Shown in pieces: positions 1-10,814 of a stretch of 64,000 nt of DNA (positions are counted from its first letter, which is position 1; each line of letters begins with the position of its first letter). Made by a program: the position numbers and the translations under genes. The notes below the pieces were generated by a model. That model was given only the letters and a program-made list of their open reading frames with translations, had not been told where the DNA came from and did no database searches. Origin of the DNA: Nitrosospira sp. (GTDB lineage: Bacteria; Pseudomonadota; Gammaproteobacteria; Burkholderiales; Nitrosomonadaceae); the NCBI GenBank assembly GCA_013821425.1, contig JACDGV010000001.1, positions 186,001 through 250,000 of the forward strand, read 5' to 3'.

Positions 1-619
1 CATGCTCGTGCGTTGTAGAAGCGTCCAATGCACTCCTGAAACGCGTTCTTTTAACCCCTGAGAGACGGTTTTTAAGAAACTCGTTGGAACGTGATTCGAT
101 CCAGGCGGTGACGTCGACGCCTGCGGGGCCGCCGTTGGGCGGGTTGTATTTAAGGCCGCCGCTCTCGGGCGGGTTATGAGAAGGCGTGACGACCACTCCG
201 TCCGAAAGACCTGCCGTCCGGCCGCGATTGTAAGTCAATATGGCATGAGAAACCGCGGGCGTTGGCGTGTACTCGCCATTTTTTGCTAGCATGACGGTGA
301 CATCATTGGCGGCGAAGACTTCAAGTGCGGTGGAGTATGCCGGCTCGGATAGCGCGTGCGTGTCGACGCCAAGGAATAGCGGTCCGTTGATATTCTGTCG
401 TTTGCGGTACTGACAGATCGACTGAGTGATAGCCAGCACATGCCATTCGTTAAAGCTGTGTTCCAGCGAAGTACCGCGGTGTCCAGAAGTACCAAACGCA
501 ACCCTTTGAGAGGGCTCCGACCAATCGGGAACCTGTACGTAATATGCGGTGACGATCCGGGGTATGTTCGCGAGCATTGCCTGCTGGGCGGGCTTGCCGG
601 CAGAAGAGCTGGTTTTCAT
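1..619 (-). CDS. pgm: Phosphoglucomutase (alpha-D-glucose phosphate-specific), N-terminal part
   Basis: Interconverts glucose 1-phosphate and glucose 6-phosphate, feeding glycogen or nucleotide-sugar metabolism. The frame read on the minus strand from the ATG at 619 stays open to the window edge, so the C-terminal part is missing (about 206 residues seen). It carries the family N-terminus FGTSGHRGT near residue 44, DTHALSEPA near residue 85 and the catalytic-serine loop TPSHNPPESGG near residue 150, followed by KYNPPNGGPA. These match the Pgm type rather than the GlmM/ManB type. The start is fixed by an in-frame stop just upstream. No strong ribosome site precedes it. It lies downstream of pgi on the same strand with a 232-base gap, a sensible metabolic pairing around glucose 6-phosphate. 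Confidence 0.93.
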   Translation of the reverse strand, partial: MKTSSSAGKPAQQAMLANIPRIVTAYYVQVPDWSEPSQRVAFGTSGHRGTSLEHSFNEWHVLAITQSICQYRKRQNINGPLFLGVDTHALSEPAYSTALEVFAANDVTVMLAKNGEYTPTPAVSHAILTYNRGRTAGLSDGVVVTPSHNPPESGGLKYNPPNGGPAGVDVTAWIESRSNEFLKNRLSGVKRTRFRSALDASTTHEH

Positions 620-851
620 GGTTGGCTCATATTCAATCGGCCCGCCTCACCTGCCGCCGGGTAACGAAGCGTGCATGAAGGGGAGATCCACGCCCGGCTG
701 CTCGTCTTCGCGCCCGACAGCAACATATCCGCGCCGGATTCCGAAGCACTGTGCCCAAAATCTGGCACTAAATATACCCTGCACCTGAGATTGAATCTCT
801 GTCCCACACCTCTCCTGCGCCAAAGCAACAGCAAGCAGTTTTTGTGGATAT

Positions 852-2498
852 TCACGATTGCACGCCTTTGAGCTGGCGGTAGCGTCGCATTAGCGCGTTT
901 GTTGAACTGTCATGCTTTAGCGGCGCATCATTTATATTCTCCAGTTCGCGGAGAATGCGCTGGGCCAGGGCCTTGCCGAGTTCTACGCCCCATTGATCAA
1001 ACGAATCTATGTCCCAGATGACCCCTTGGGTAAAAACACTATGTTCATAGAGGGCAATCATAGTGCCAAGGGAATAGGGAGTCAAACGTTCGGCAAGGAT
1101 GGTGTTTGTCGGGCGATTACCTTCAAAGCTTCGATGCGGGGACAGCCAGCCGGGCGTGCCCTCTGCCTCTACTTCAGCCTCCGTCTTTCCAAACGCAAGT
1201 GCCTCTGTTTGGGCGAAGAGGTTGGCCATCAACAAGTCATGGTGATTACCCACCGGGTTCAAGGTTTGGCAGAAGCCGATAAAATCACTCGGCACCAACC
1301 GCGTTCCCTGATGCATCAATTGATAAAACGAGTGTTGGCCATTAGTCCCGGGCTCACCCCAAACGATGGGCGACGTCTGGTAGTTAACGTGGCCGCCGTT
1401 GAGCGTAATGTTCTTGCCGTTGCTCTCCATTGTCAATTGCTGTAAATAAGCCGGGAAGCGCTTCAGGTATTGATCGTAAGGCAGCACGGCGATGGTGTGC
1501 GTATCAAAGAAATTGTTGTGCCAGATCGCAAGCAGCCCCATGAGTACGGGCAAATTCCTGTCAAACTGAGCGCTTCTGAAATGCTGGTCCATGGCGCGGA
1601 ACCCTGCGAGCATGGCCTGGAAATTCCCGGGACCTATCGCAATCATGGTCGAGAGGCCTACTGCCGACTCCATTGAATAACGTCCGCCTACCCAGTCCCA
1701 GAATTCGAACATATTCGTTGTATCGATGCCAAACCTGGACACTTCCGCGGCATTGGTCGAGACCGCGACAAAATGCTTGCGCACCGCACGGACATCATTG
1801 AGTTTATCGAGAATCCATTTACGCGCCGCGTGGGCATTTGCCAGCGTTTCTGCTGTGGTAAATGTTTTTGAACAGACGATGAACAGCGTTTCCTCGGGAT
1901 TGATCGCGCTCGTGGCTTCCTTGAAATCCGTACCATCCACGTTGGAGATGAAGCGAAAGCTGATGTCCCGCGTCGTGTAATGACGTAATGCTTCGTAAGC
2001 CATCACCGGGCCGAGATCGGAGCCACCAATGCCGATATTGACGATACTGCGAATAGGCTTGCCGGTGGATCCGCGCCACTCCCCACTACGTAGTTGATCG
2101 GCAAACGCAGCCATCCTGTCAAGCACGGCATGCACTTCGGGAACCATGTTGACGCCATCAACGACAATTCTTTCATCTTCGGGCGCGCGCAAAGCTATGT
2201 GAAGCGCGGCACGTTGCTCGGTTACATTAATCTTTTCACCGTTGAACATTGCATCGATACGTCTGCGCAAACCACATTCTTCAGCAAGCTGCACGAGCAG
2301 CCGAAGCGTGTCCGCGTTAATCCGATTTTTCGAGTAGTCAAGATAGAGCCCCGCGCCTTCGGCAGTGAAATTCACGCCGCGTGCGGGGTCATCGGCAAAA
2401 AGCTGACGCAGGTGCAAATGCTTGACTGCCTGGCAATGCTCTTTCAGCGCTTGCCAGGCGGGACGTTCCGTTAGGGTCGGAGTGGTGACGGGTGCCAT
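852..2498 (-). CDS. pgi: Glucose-6-phosphate isomerase
   Basis: Cytosolic isomerase interconverting glucose 6-phosphate and fructose 6-phosphate. The 548 residues match the usual bacterial length (about 549). Visible family features are [10 protein letters not shown] near residue 155, the PGI signature DWVGGRYS near 268, the base Glu358 in TMESNGK, His389 in GTNGQHSF and Lys509 in VELGKAL, so all the expected catalytic residues are present. The ATG at 2498 is three bases after the pssA stop, which suggests translational coupling to pssA. In autotrophic ammonia oxidisers this step mainly serves gluconeogenesis, glycogen and pentose phosphate cycling; that last point is general knowledge, not seen here. 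Confidence 0.97.
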   Translation of the reverse strand: MAPVTTPTLTERPAWQALKEHCQAVKHLHLRQLFADDPARGVNFTAEGAGLYLDYSKNRINADTLRLLVQLAEECGLRRRIDAMFNGEKINVTEQRAALHIALRAPEDERIVVDGVNMVPEVHAVLDRMAAFADQLRSGEWRGSTGKPIRSIVNIGIGGSDLGPVMAYEALRHYTTRDISFRFISNVDGTDFKEATSAINPEETLFIVCSKTFTTAETLANAHAARKWILDKLNDVRAVRKHFVAVSTNAAEVSRFGIDTTNMFEFWDWVGGRYSMESAVGLSTMIAIGPGNFQAMLAGFRAMDQHFRSAQFDRNLPVLMGLLAIWHNNFFDTHTIAVLPYDQYLKRFPAYLQQLTMESNGKNITLNGGHVNYQTSPIVWGEPGTNGQHSFYQLMHQGTRLVPSDFIGFCQTLNPVGNHHDLLMANLFAQTEALAFGKTEAEVEAEGTPGWLSPHRSFEGNRPTNTILAERLTPYSLGTMIALYEHSVFTQGVIWDIDSFDQWGVELGKALAQRILRELENINDAPLKHDSSTNALMRRYRQLKGVQS

Positions 2499-2501
2499 GG
2501 A

Positions 2502-3269
2502 TTATTGTGCGTCACTCGCTCTTTTTTTCTTGATTCGCCGCCATGTCCACATGACAAACCCGGAAAGGGCGTAGAGAAAGAAAAGACAGAACAGCACAAC
2601 CGGCGGATGACTTGGAATCAACACGAAAAAGAACAGCGCCAACAGTAGAATGGTGATGAACGGTACACTTTTGCGGAGATTGATTTCCTTGCCGCTGTAA
2701 TAGGGGATGTTACTGACCATGGTCAGACCCGCGAAAAGAGTGATAAACCAGGCAAGCCACCGGACATCCGTGCCGGCTATCCCAAAGTCCAGCATCAACC
2801 AGACGAGCGCGGCAATCAGCGCAGCGGCGGCAGGGCTGGGAAGCCCTTGAAAAAAACGCTTGTCCACCACGGCTATATTCGTATTGAAACGTGCGAGACG
2901 CAGGGCAGCGCAAACGCAGTAAATAAAAGCTGCAATCCAGCCCAGCTTGCCCATGCCCTTCAGGGCCCATTCGTATATAACCAGCGCAGGAGCCGCACCG
3001 AAGGACACCATGTCGGAAAGACTATCGTATTCCGCACCAAATTCGCTCTGCGTGTGGGTCAGACGAGCCACCCTGCCATCCAGTCCATCCAGCACCATCG
3101 CGATAAAAATCGAAACTGCTGAATGCTCGAATTGCCCATTCATCGCCTGGACGATGGCATAAAATCCAGCGAACAACGCGGCGGTCGTAAACAGGTTCGG
3201 CAGTAAATAGATACCGCGCCTGCGCAGATTCGATTTGGCCAGGATACGCGAGTGAGGATCATGCATCAT
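2502..3269 (-). CDS. pssA: CDP-diacylglycerol--serine O-phosphatidyltransferase
   Basis: Integral inner-membrane enzyme that makes phosphatidylserine from CDP-diacylglycerol and serine, the first committed step to phosphatidylethanolamine. The CDP-alcohol phosphotransferase motif is complete at about residues 61-85 (DGLDGRVAR, then G..YDSLSD). Several hydrophobic segments follow, and a lysine/arginine-rich tail (RRIKKKR) ends the 255-residue protein. It is of the PssA subclass II type common in bacteria, not the E. coli type. Phosphatidylserine decarboxylase (psd) commonly sits between ilvC and pssA in relatives, but here only 279 non-coding bases separate them. Two adjacent ATG codons mark the start, so the first Met could be either. 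Confidence 0.93.
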   Translation of the reverse strand: MMHDPHSRILAKSNLRRRGIYLLPNLFTTAALFAGFYAIVQAMNGQFEHSAVSIFIAMVLDGLDGRVARLTHTQSEFGAEYDSLSDMVSFGAAPALVIYEWALKGMGKLGWIAAFIYCVCAALRLARFNTNIAVVDKRFFQGLPSPAAAALIAALVWLMLDFGIAGTDVRWLAWFITLFAGLTMVSNIPYYSGKEINLRKSVPFITILLLALFFFVLIPSHPPVVLFCLFFLYALSGFVMWTWRRIKKKRASDAQ

Positions 3270-3548
3270 TTATGCAATCCCGGAGGGAGACGGATGCATG
3301 TTAAACGGTAATCGGCCGATGGTAAACAGCAGCCGGTATCAGAAAAAGGCCGCGTCGCCGCACATCAGGGACCAAAGGGAGATTCATTGCCTGCGAGCCT
3401 GAATCGTGTCAGGTCTCGCGGTGAATAAAAACGCGCGGTCAGTTGCTTATCATCCGCGTCATCGCGCAATGCGCGTGTACCTTCGGGAGATGGTTGTGGG
3501 GAGAGGGCCGGAAAATGTTCCGCATTCGGGCTCCATGCTCCCCGTTTT

Positions 3549-5134
<1,586 letters not shown>

Positions 5135-5136
5135 CT

Positions 5137-6840
5137 TTATACCAGAATCATTTCAGAAAGACCTTTGCCACCCGGCACCATGGGAAACACGTTCTCGGTC
5201 TGGTCCGTAATAAAATCCATGAATACCAGCCGGTTCTTGAGTTTAAACGCCTCCGTCAGCGCGCTTTCGACATCGCCGGGTTGTTCGATTTTCATGCCGA
5301 CGTGCCCGTAGCTCTCCGCCAATTTGACGAAATCCGGCAGCGCATCCATATAAGATTCAGCATAACGATTACCATGGAAGAATTCCTGCCACTGACGAAC
5401 CATGCCCATGTAGCGATTATTCAGATTAATGACTTTGAGCGGCAGATTATACTGCTTGCAGGTAGACAACTCCTGTATGCACATCTGGATGCTGGCTTCA
5501 CCCGTAACACAGGCCACCATATTCCCGGGGTTGGCAAACTGGACGCCCATCGCCGCCGGAAGGCCGAAGCCCATTGTCCCGAGGCCACCCGAATTGATCC
5601 ACCGCCGTGGAAGGTCGAATTTGTAAAACTGGGCTGCCCACATCTGGTGCTGGCCTACATCTGAGGTAACGAAGGCGTCTCCCTTTGTCACGTCGTAAAG
5701 TTTTTCGATCACCAATTGCGGCTTTATGATTGAACTTGAGCGGTCGTACTTGAGGCAATCACGTGCGCGCCACAGATCGATCTGTGTCCACCACGCATCA
5801 AGGGCGGTCTGGTCAGGTTTCTCCTTGCGCACCTTAAGCATCTTTATTAGCTCGACGAGCACATCGGAGACACTGCCAACGATAGGGACATCGACCTTGA
5901 CACGCTTGGAAATAGACGAAGGATCGATGTCGATGTGTATGATTTTACGATCCTCGTTGAAGAAATGCTTTGGATTTCCAATGACGCGATCGTCGAAGCG
6001 GGCACCGATGGCGACGAGCACGTCGCAGTGCTGCATCGCCATGTTTGCTTCATAGGTGCCATGCATTCCCAACATTCCGACACATTGCCGGTCTGTAGCC
6101 GGAAAGCCGCCCAATCCCATGAGTGTGTTCGTGCACGGAAAGCCCAGCATTCGCACGAGCTCAGTCAGTTGTGCCGCCGCGTCGCTCAGGATTATGCCCC
6201 CGCCCGCATAGATCATCGGGCGCTTCGCTTCGAGTATCAGTTGCACCGCTTTCCTGATCTGTCCGGCGTGCCCCCTGGTGACTGGATTGTAAGAGCGCAT
6301 GGCGACGCTTTCCGGATAAACAAACACGGCTTTCTGTTGGCTTACATCCTTGGGAATGTCCACCAGCACCGGACCAGGGCGCCCGGTTGAAGCGATGAAG
6401 AAAGCTTTCTTGATGGTAGTTGCCAGCTCATTAATGTCTTTCACCAGGAAGTTATGCTTCACACAAGGACGCGTGATGCCGACAGTATCGACTTCCTGAA
6501 ATGCGTCCAGTCCGATGGCATGAGTAGGCACTTGCCCGCTGATGATCACCAGCGGGATGGAATCCATATAGGCAGTGGCGATTCCGGTAACGGCGTTGGT
6601 CACGCCCGGACCCGATGTCACCAACGCCACGCCGATTTTGTTACTCGACCGGGCATAGCCGTCGGCCGCATGTACCGCCGCTTGCTCATGCCGCACGAGG
6701 ACATGCTTGACCTTGTCTTGCTTGAACAGTTCGTCGTAAATGAACAGCACGGCACCACCGGGGTAGCCGAAAATATGATCCACCCCTTCCTTCTGCAAAC
6801 AACGCACTGTAATCTCAGCGCCCGTTAATTCCGTGCTCAT
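5137..6840 (-). CDS. ilvB: Acetolactate synthase large (catalytic) subunit
   Basis: ThDP/FAD/Mg-dependent enzyme that condenses pyruvate with pyruvate or 2-ketobutyrate, the first common step to valine, leucine and isoleucine. I start it at the ATG at 6840 (MSTELTGAEI), where AGGGA sits six bases upstream; an ATG 11 codons earlier has no ribosome site. The catalytic glutamate is present in VRHEQAAVHAADG near residue 50, and the central FAD domain and C-terminal ThDP domain are full length (567 residues). The ThDP/Mg motif usually written GDG..N reads GEASIQM here. I recall Glu in this position in other betaproteobacteria, so it is probably functional. It heads the ilvBHC operon. Confidence 0.95.
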   Translation of the reverse strand: MSTELTGAEITVRCLQKEGVDHIFGYPGGAVLFIYDELFKQDKVKHVLVRHEQAAVHAADGYARSSNKIGVALVTSGPGVTNAVTGIATAYMDSIPLVIISGQVPTHAIGLDAFQEVDTVGITRPCVKHNFLVKDINELATTIKKAFFIASTGRPGPVLVDIPKDVSQQKAVFVYPESVAMRSYNPVTRGHAGQIRKAVQLILEAKRPMIYAGGGIILSDAAAQLTELVRMLGFPCTNTLMGLGGFPATDRQCVGMLGMHGTYEANMAMQHCDVLVAIGARFDDRVIGNPKHFFNEDRKIIHIDIDPSSISKRVKVDVPIVGSVSDVLVELIKMLKVRKEKPDQTALDAWWTQIDLWRARDCLKYDRSSSIIKPQLVIEKLYDVTKGDAFVTSDVGQHQMWAAQFYKFDLPRRWINSGGLGTMGFGLPAAMGVQFANPGNMVACVTGEASIQMCIQELSTCKQYNLPLKVINLNNRYMGMVRQWQEFFHGNRYAESYMDALPDFVKLAESYGHVGMKIEQPGDVESALTEAFKLKNRLVFMDFITDQTENVFPMVPGGKGLSEMILV

Positions 6841-7230
6841 GCTTTCCCTGATCCCGATATAAGGTATTGCCAAATAATTGAATAAAACGCTGAACAGTAA
6901 CGGTTAGGCGATCTTTGGTCAACCCCCGCTAGAGGGGCGCTCGAATAAATCCCGTCCGCAGGGAGAGCATGAGGGAAAGCCGGCAAGGTTAAACAACAGG
7001 GATACCGGCATCCATCCAAGGAAGTGCGCAGTCAGGCGGCCAGCCGCAACCCGATAATAGCGGTGCTTTCCGGCAAAATTCAGCAGATATGAATGGAGCA
7101 AGCTGGATGAATCGCGAGACTTTACGGACTTGAAGAAGAACGTTTCCGAGAACGACGCTTCCGGTATCTGCGCGCTTGCGCGCTTACCGGGCTACCTGAT
7201 CAATGTTTTCCTGTCAAGATCAGGAAACAC
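6841..7230. other. Non-coding stretch between ilvB and fur
   Basis: These 390 bases carry no convincing gene on either strand. They must hold the ilvBHC promoter and leader. I looked for a leader peptide rich in Ile, Leu or Val on the minus strand and found none; the two open frames of about 60 codons there are neither family-like nor preceded by ribosome sites. An imperfect hairpin (TTTCCTG/CAGGAAA, about 7212-7232) lies just past the fur stop without a T-tract. Confidence 0.5.
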
Positions 7231-7680
7231 TCAGCTTTTATCGGCCTTTTCCTCTGTTTTCCGGTGTGGGCAAGCGGGTTTGACGCAATCCGCGTAAAGC
7301 GAAAGTGAGTGTTCGTGTATGGAAAACCCCCGGTCCTTGGCGATTTTTATCTGACGTTTCTCGATTTCCGCATCGTAAAATTCTTCCACCCTTCCGCATT
7401 GCAGACAAACCAGATGGTCGTGGTGGGTGCCGCTGGACAGTTCAAACACCGCTTTTCCACCTTCAAAGTGGTGGCGTTCGAGTAATCCCGCCTGTTCGAA
7501 TTGGGTAAGCACTCGATAGACGGTGGCAAGACCGATATCCTCGCCCTCGGTGATCAATGTCCTGTATACATCCTCCGCAGAAAGATGGCGTACGGGGCTG
7601 CTTTCGAACAAGCTCAGGATTCTGAGCCGCGGCAGCGTGGCCTTCAAGCCCATGGTTTTGAGATGGTTTGGCTTGCTCAT
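7231..7680 (-). CDS. fur: Ferric uptake regulator Fur
   Basis: Fe2+-responsive DNA-binding repressor controlling iron acquisition and oxidative-stress genes. An N-terminal winged helix ([31 protein letters not shown]) is followed by the dimerisation domain with the metal-binding run [11 protein letters not shown] and a second cysteine pair in CVKPACPH. Start taken at the ATG at 7680 ([19 protein letters not shown]), matching family N-termini and giving 149 residues; ATGs at 7692 and 7716 are in frame but would add unrelated residues. Transcribed divergently from bamE, an arrangement conserved in many proteobacteria. Confidence 0.95.
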   Translation of the reverse strand: MSKPNHLKTMGLKATLPRLRILSLFESSPVRHLSAEDVYRTLITEGEDIGLATVYRVLTQFEQAGLLERHHFEGGKAVFELSSGTHHDHLVCLQCGRVEEFYDAEIEKRQIKIAKDRGFSIHEHSLSLYADCVKPACPHRKTEEKADKS

Positions 7681-7752
7681 AGCTATGTCCATCCGGAAAG
7701 TTATTTGCTGTATCATATAACGTTAAGTTTGTTTTGGGAACATGGCTGTCGC

Positions 7753-8364
7753 ATGCGCGCGATAATACTCACGCTGGTCGCTTTGATATTGCTCGCCGGA
7801 TGTTCTTCTGTTCCATCCCTGCTCTATAAAATCGAAATCCAGCAGGGCAATGTGATCTCCCAGGAAATGGTGGACAAACTAAAGCCCGGCATGACCCGGT
7901 CGCAAGTCCGCTTCGCGCTGGGCTCGCCTATGATCAGCGACGCTTTTCACGACAACCGGTGGGATTACGTATATCGTCTGGAACAGCGGGGGAGATTGAT
8001 CGAGCAAAGGCAACTGACGGTGTATTTTGAAGACGACAAACTGGTCAGTATCGATGGCAGCTTCAAATCACCGGTTGCTTTCGGCGGAGCTCAGCCAGTG
8101 GAAGCCGCTACTCCTATCGAGGCAGGCATCCCGCTGGTTAAAGAAGAAAGTCGAGAAGAAACCCCGGTCGAAAGCGGTGTTCCACTCTCCAGTGAGGCCC
8201 CGTTTGATGAGAACGGCCAGGGAGGCAGCATTTCAGGTCTGAGCGAGGGGCCGGCTGCGAGCGATATTTCCGATTTGCCATCAGCTGAAAAGCCGAGTCC
8301 GAGGCAGGCGCCGTCGCGTGCGGTGGATACTGGCGGGCAGGGAGCGGACAAGCTAAAAGAGTAG
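7753..8364 (+). CDS. bamE: Outer membrane assembly lipoprotein BamE (SmpA/OmlA family)
   Basis: Lipoprotein of the BAM complex that helps insert beta-barrel proteins into the outer membrane. From the ATG at 7753 a short signal peptide ends in the lipobox LLAGC (lipidated Cys17), followed by the SmpA/OmlA domain with KIEIQQGN, KPGMTRSQVRFALGSP and WDYVYRLE. The compact domain ends near residue 110. About 90 further residues, rich in Glu, Pro, Ser and Gly, form a low-complexity tail not found in E. coli BamE (113 residues). The frame is open far upstream, but only this start gives a lipoprotein. Divergent from fur and 49 bases before dapB. Confidence 0.92.
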   Translation: MRAIILTLVALILLAGCSSVPSLLYKIEIQQGNVISQEMVDKLKPGMTRSQVRFALGSPMISDAFHDNRWDYVYRLEQRGRLIEQRQLTVYFEDDKLVSIDGSFKSPVAFGGAQPVEAATPIEAGIPLVKEESREETPVESGVPLSSEAPFDENGQGGSISGLSEGPAASDISDLPSAEKPSPRQAPSRAVDTGGQGADKLKE

Positions 8365-8413
8365 ATGAAAAAGCGCGAACGACAAGCACAAGAATGACGT
8401 TGCCGGAATAGAA

Positions 8414-9220
8414 ATGAAGATATTGAATATCGCGATCGCCGGAAGTTCGGGGCGCATGGGGATGGCTCTACTGGAAGCCGTGACGCGAACGACGGGCATG
8501 CGGTTAGCTGCCGCGCTGGAGCGGCCGGGAAATCCTCACCTTGATAGAGATGCCGGAGACCTGATTGGGGCGCCGTGTAATGTGTATATCACGGATGATG
8601 TTACCGCGGCACTTCGGGTGAGTGACGTACTGATAGATTTTACCCGGCCCGAAGGAACGCTGGCGCACCTTGCTGGTTGCCGCGCGAAAGGCATAAAAAT
8701 GGTAATCGGCACCACCGGCTTTTCCGCAGAACAAAAAGAGCAACTCAAGGCGGCGTCAAGAGATACCGCGATCGTTCTTGCTCCCAATATGAGCGTGGGT
8801 GTAAATGTGACTGTCAAGCTGCTCGAAATGGCCGCAAAGGTGCTGAATGAGGGCTATGACATCGAAATTATCGAGGCTCACCATCGGCATAAGTTGGATG
8901 CGCCCTCCGGCACCGCGTTGCAAATGGGCGAGGCGATCGCAAAAGCAGTGGGTAAAGATCTTGCGAATATCGCTGTTTATGCGCGCGAAGGCAATACAGG
9001 CGAGCGGACGCCGGGCGCCATTGGTTTTGCGGCCGTCCGCGGCGGGGATATTGTCGGCGAACACACCGTGATGTTTGCGGGAACGGGCGAGCGCATCGAA
9101 ATTTCCCACAAGGCGGGCAGCCGCGCACCTTTTGCCGAGGGCGCCTTGCGCGCAGCCCGTTTTTTAGGGGATAAACAGAGCGGTTTATTTGATATGCAGG
9201 ATGTGTTGGGATTGTGCTAG
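8414..9220 (+). CDS. dapB: 4-hydroxy-tetrahydrodipicolinate reductase
   Basis: NAD(P)H-dependent reductase of the diaminopimelate/lysine pathway, supplying lysine and peptidoglycan cross-links. The 268-residue protein opens with the nucleotide-binding motif IAGSSGRMG, contains GTTGFS near residue 102, and has the substrate-binding and catalytic segment [15 protein letters not shown] near 155-170, including the catalytic histidine and lysine. The C-terminus (FDMQDVLGL) follows the family. It follows bamE by 49 bases, a widespread fur/bamE/dapB arrangement, and precedes carA, which has its own promoter. Confidence 0.97.
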   Translation: MKILNIAIAGSSGRMGMALLEAVTRTTGMRLAAALERPGNPHLDRDAGDLIGAPCNVYITDDVTAALRVSDVLIDFTRPEGTLAHLAGCRAKGIKMVIGTTGFSAEQKEQLKAASRDTAIVLAPNMSVGVNVTVKLLEMAAKVLNEGYDIEIIEAHHRHKLDAPSGTALQMGEAIAKAVGKDLANIAVYAREGNTGERTPGAIGFAAVRGGDIVGEHTVMFAGTGERIEISHKAGSRAPFAEGALRAARFLGDKQSGLFDMQDVLGLC

Positions 9221-9292
9221 CGCCAACAGTTCTCGCTCTCATTGCAACTCCGGATTCTACTGGATAGAGCTTCGAACCCCCGTCGCAGTTCA

Positions 9293-9321
9293 TTGAAGCG
9301 CGCTTCTTTTGGACGTATAAT
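9293..9321 (+). promoter_or_regulatory. Predicted sigma-70 promoter for carA
   Basis: A -35 box TTGAAG (9293-9298) and a consensus -10 box TATAAT (9316-9321) are separated by the ideal 17 bases. It lies in the 174-base dapB-carA gap, about 70 bases upstream of the carA start. Seen directly; the activity is inferred. Confidence 0.75.
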
Positions 9322-9394
9322 CCGTCATTTGCGGAAACGGCACAGGCTGCGATGACTGTCCCCGCTTCATTCCCTCGAATTCCAGGAGTTTTCC

Positions 9395-10576
9395 GTGTCA
9401 TACCCCCCCCAAGCCGTTCTCGCGCTCGCTGATGGCACAATTTTCCGCGGGGTATCCATTGGCATGGAAGGTATCAGCACGGGCGAGGTAGTCTTCAACA
9501 CCTCCATGACGGGTTATCAGGAAATTCTCACCGATCCGTCTTATTGCCGGCAGATCATCACCCTTACCTATCCGCACGTCGGCAACACGGGGACGAACCC
9601 GGACGATGTGGAATCCGGCAAAATTGATCGAGTGCATGCCGCCGGATTAGTGATCCGGGATCTTCCCCTCGGTTCCAGCAACTGGCGACAGACCCAGACT
9701 TTAGCCGAATATCTCAAACAACATGGCGTCGTGGCGATTGCCGACATCGATACCCGCAAGCTCACGCGTATCGTGCGGGAAAAAGGCGCGCTGGCAGGTT
9801 GTATTATGGCGGGTTTTCCGGACGAAGCCGAAGCATTGAAACGAGCCAGAGTATCCACGGGGCTCGTTGGCATGGATCTGGCCAAGGTGGTGAGTTGTGC
9901 CGAGCCTTATGAATGGAGCGAAGGTGAATGGAGGCTCGGGTATGAATATGCTATTCGCGGGGGCCCCCGCTTTCATGTCATTGCAATAGATTTTGGAATC
10001 AAGCGAAACATGCTCCGGAAGCTGGCCCAGCGCCATTGCAGGGTTACGGTATTACCCGCACAGACTGACGCTGAGGCAATTCTGTCATTGCAACCCGATG
10101 GGATTTTTCTTTCCAATGGGCCGGGAGATCCTGAGCCTTGCGATTACGCCATCACTGCAACCAGGAGATTGCTCGAAGAAGAAGTGCCCATTTTTGGTGT
10201 TTGCATGGGGCATCAATTACTGGGATTGGCAAGTGGGGCTAAAACCATAAAGATGAAATTCGGCCACCATGGCGCCAATCACCCGGTTCAGGACCTGGAT
10301 ACTGGGAGGGTGCTTATTTCCAGCCAGAACCATGGCTTTGCCGTGGACATCGATACATTGCCGGCGAAGGCGCGGGTTACGCATTTATCCTTGTTCGACG
10401 GAAGCCTGCAGGGTTTCGAGCTGATCGGCCAGCCTGTATTCTGCTTCCAGGGGCATCCTGAAGCGAGTCCTGGACCTCAAGATCTCGACTATCTGTTCGA
10501 TAAATTCATTGGACTGATGGAAACTGCCCGGAAGAAATGTGAGACCGCAAGAATTCCTGCACAAACCCTCAGTTGA
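9395..10576 (+). CDS. carA: Carbamoyl-phosphate synthase small (glutaminase) subunit
   Basis: Hydrolyses glutamine and channels ammonia to CarB to make carbamoyl phosphate for arginine and pyrimidines. The start is a GTG at 9395 with AGGAG six bases upstream. The 393 residues comprise an N-terminal CPSase small domain ([12 protein letters not shown]) and a C-terminal class I glutamine amidotransferase domain with nucleophile Cys in [10 protein letters not shown] near residue 272 and His in [12 protein letters not shown] near 354. carB follows after an unusually long 238-base gap that contains a strong inverted repeat. Confidence 0.96.
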   Translation: MSYPPQAVLALADGTIFRGVSIGMEGISTGEVVFNTSMTGYQEILTDPSYCRQIITLTYPHVGNTGTNPDDVESGKIDRVHAAGLVIRDLPLGSSNWRQTQTLAEYLKQHGVVAIADIDTRKLTRIVREKGALAGCIMAGFPDEAEALKRARVSTGLVGMDLAKVVSCAEPYEWSEGEWRLGYEYAIRGGPRFHVIAIDFGIKRNMLRKLAQRHCRVTVLPAQTDAEAILSLQPDGIFLSNGPGDPEPCDYAITATRRLLEEEVPIFGVCMGHQLLGLASGAKTIKMKFGHHGANHPVQDLDTGRVLISSQNHGFAVDIDTLPAKARVTHLSLFDGSLQGFELIGQPVFCFQGHPEASPGPQDLDYLFDKFIGLMETARKKCETARIPAQTLS

Positions 10577-10648
10577 GTCCGCTGCGAACAAATCAGAACA
10601 ACCAAAAGGCACGAAACGAATTCTGTTGCTTATCCGATTTCGGGGCAT

Positions 10649-10712
10649 CCGGGAGGCAAACTGATGTATCCGCCGTTGTGCCTGGAAAGAGAGTGCGCCA
10701 TTTGCCTCCCGG
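10649..10712 (+). repeat. 12-bp perfect inverted repeat in the carA-carB gap
   Basis: CCGGGAGGCAAA at 10649-10660 is matched exactly by its reverse complement TTTGCCTCCCGG at 10701-10712, leaving a 40-base loop. There is no T-tract after it, so it does not look like a simple terminator. It could fold in the carAB transcript as a processing or pausing structure, or be a small palindromic element. A second short hairpin (CTACA/TGTAG, 10797-10812) sits right before the carB start. Confidence 0.8.
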
Positions 10713-10814
10713 TCTTCGTGGACCCCATCCTGCAACACCTTCGCTATTCCCATGCGGCCGCGGGCGAAGGTCTCAATGGCGTCGAATCTTCACGCCCTAC
10801 ATTTCGCTGTAGCC

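Noticed and set aside
6874-7101. Leader peptide for attenuation of ilvBHC
   Set aside because: Open frames on the minus strand are not enriched in Ile, Leu or Val codons and lack ribosome sites and paired terminator/antiterminator stems.
9395-9637. Long antisense frames inside carA, carB, ftsH, leuS and others
   Set aside because: They follow the codon pattern of the opposite strand's real genes and have no family resemblance.
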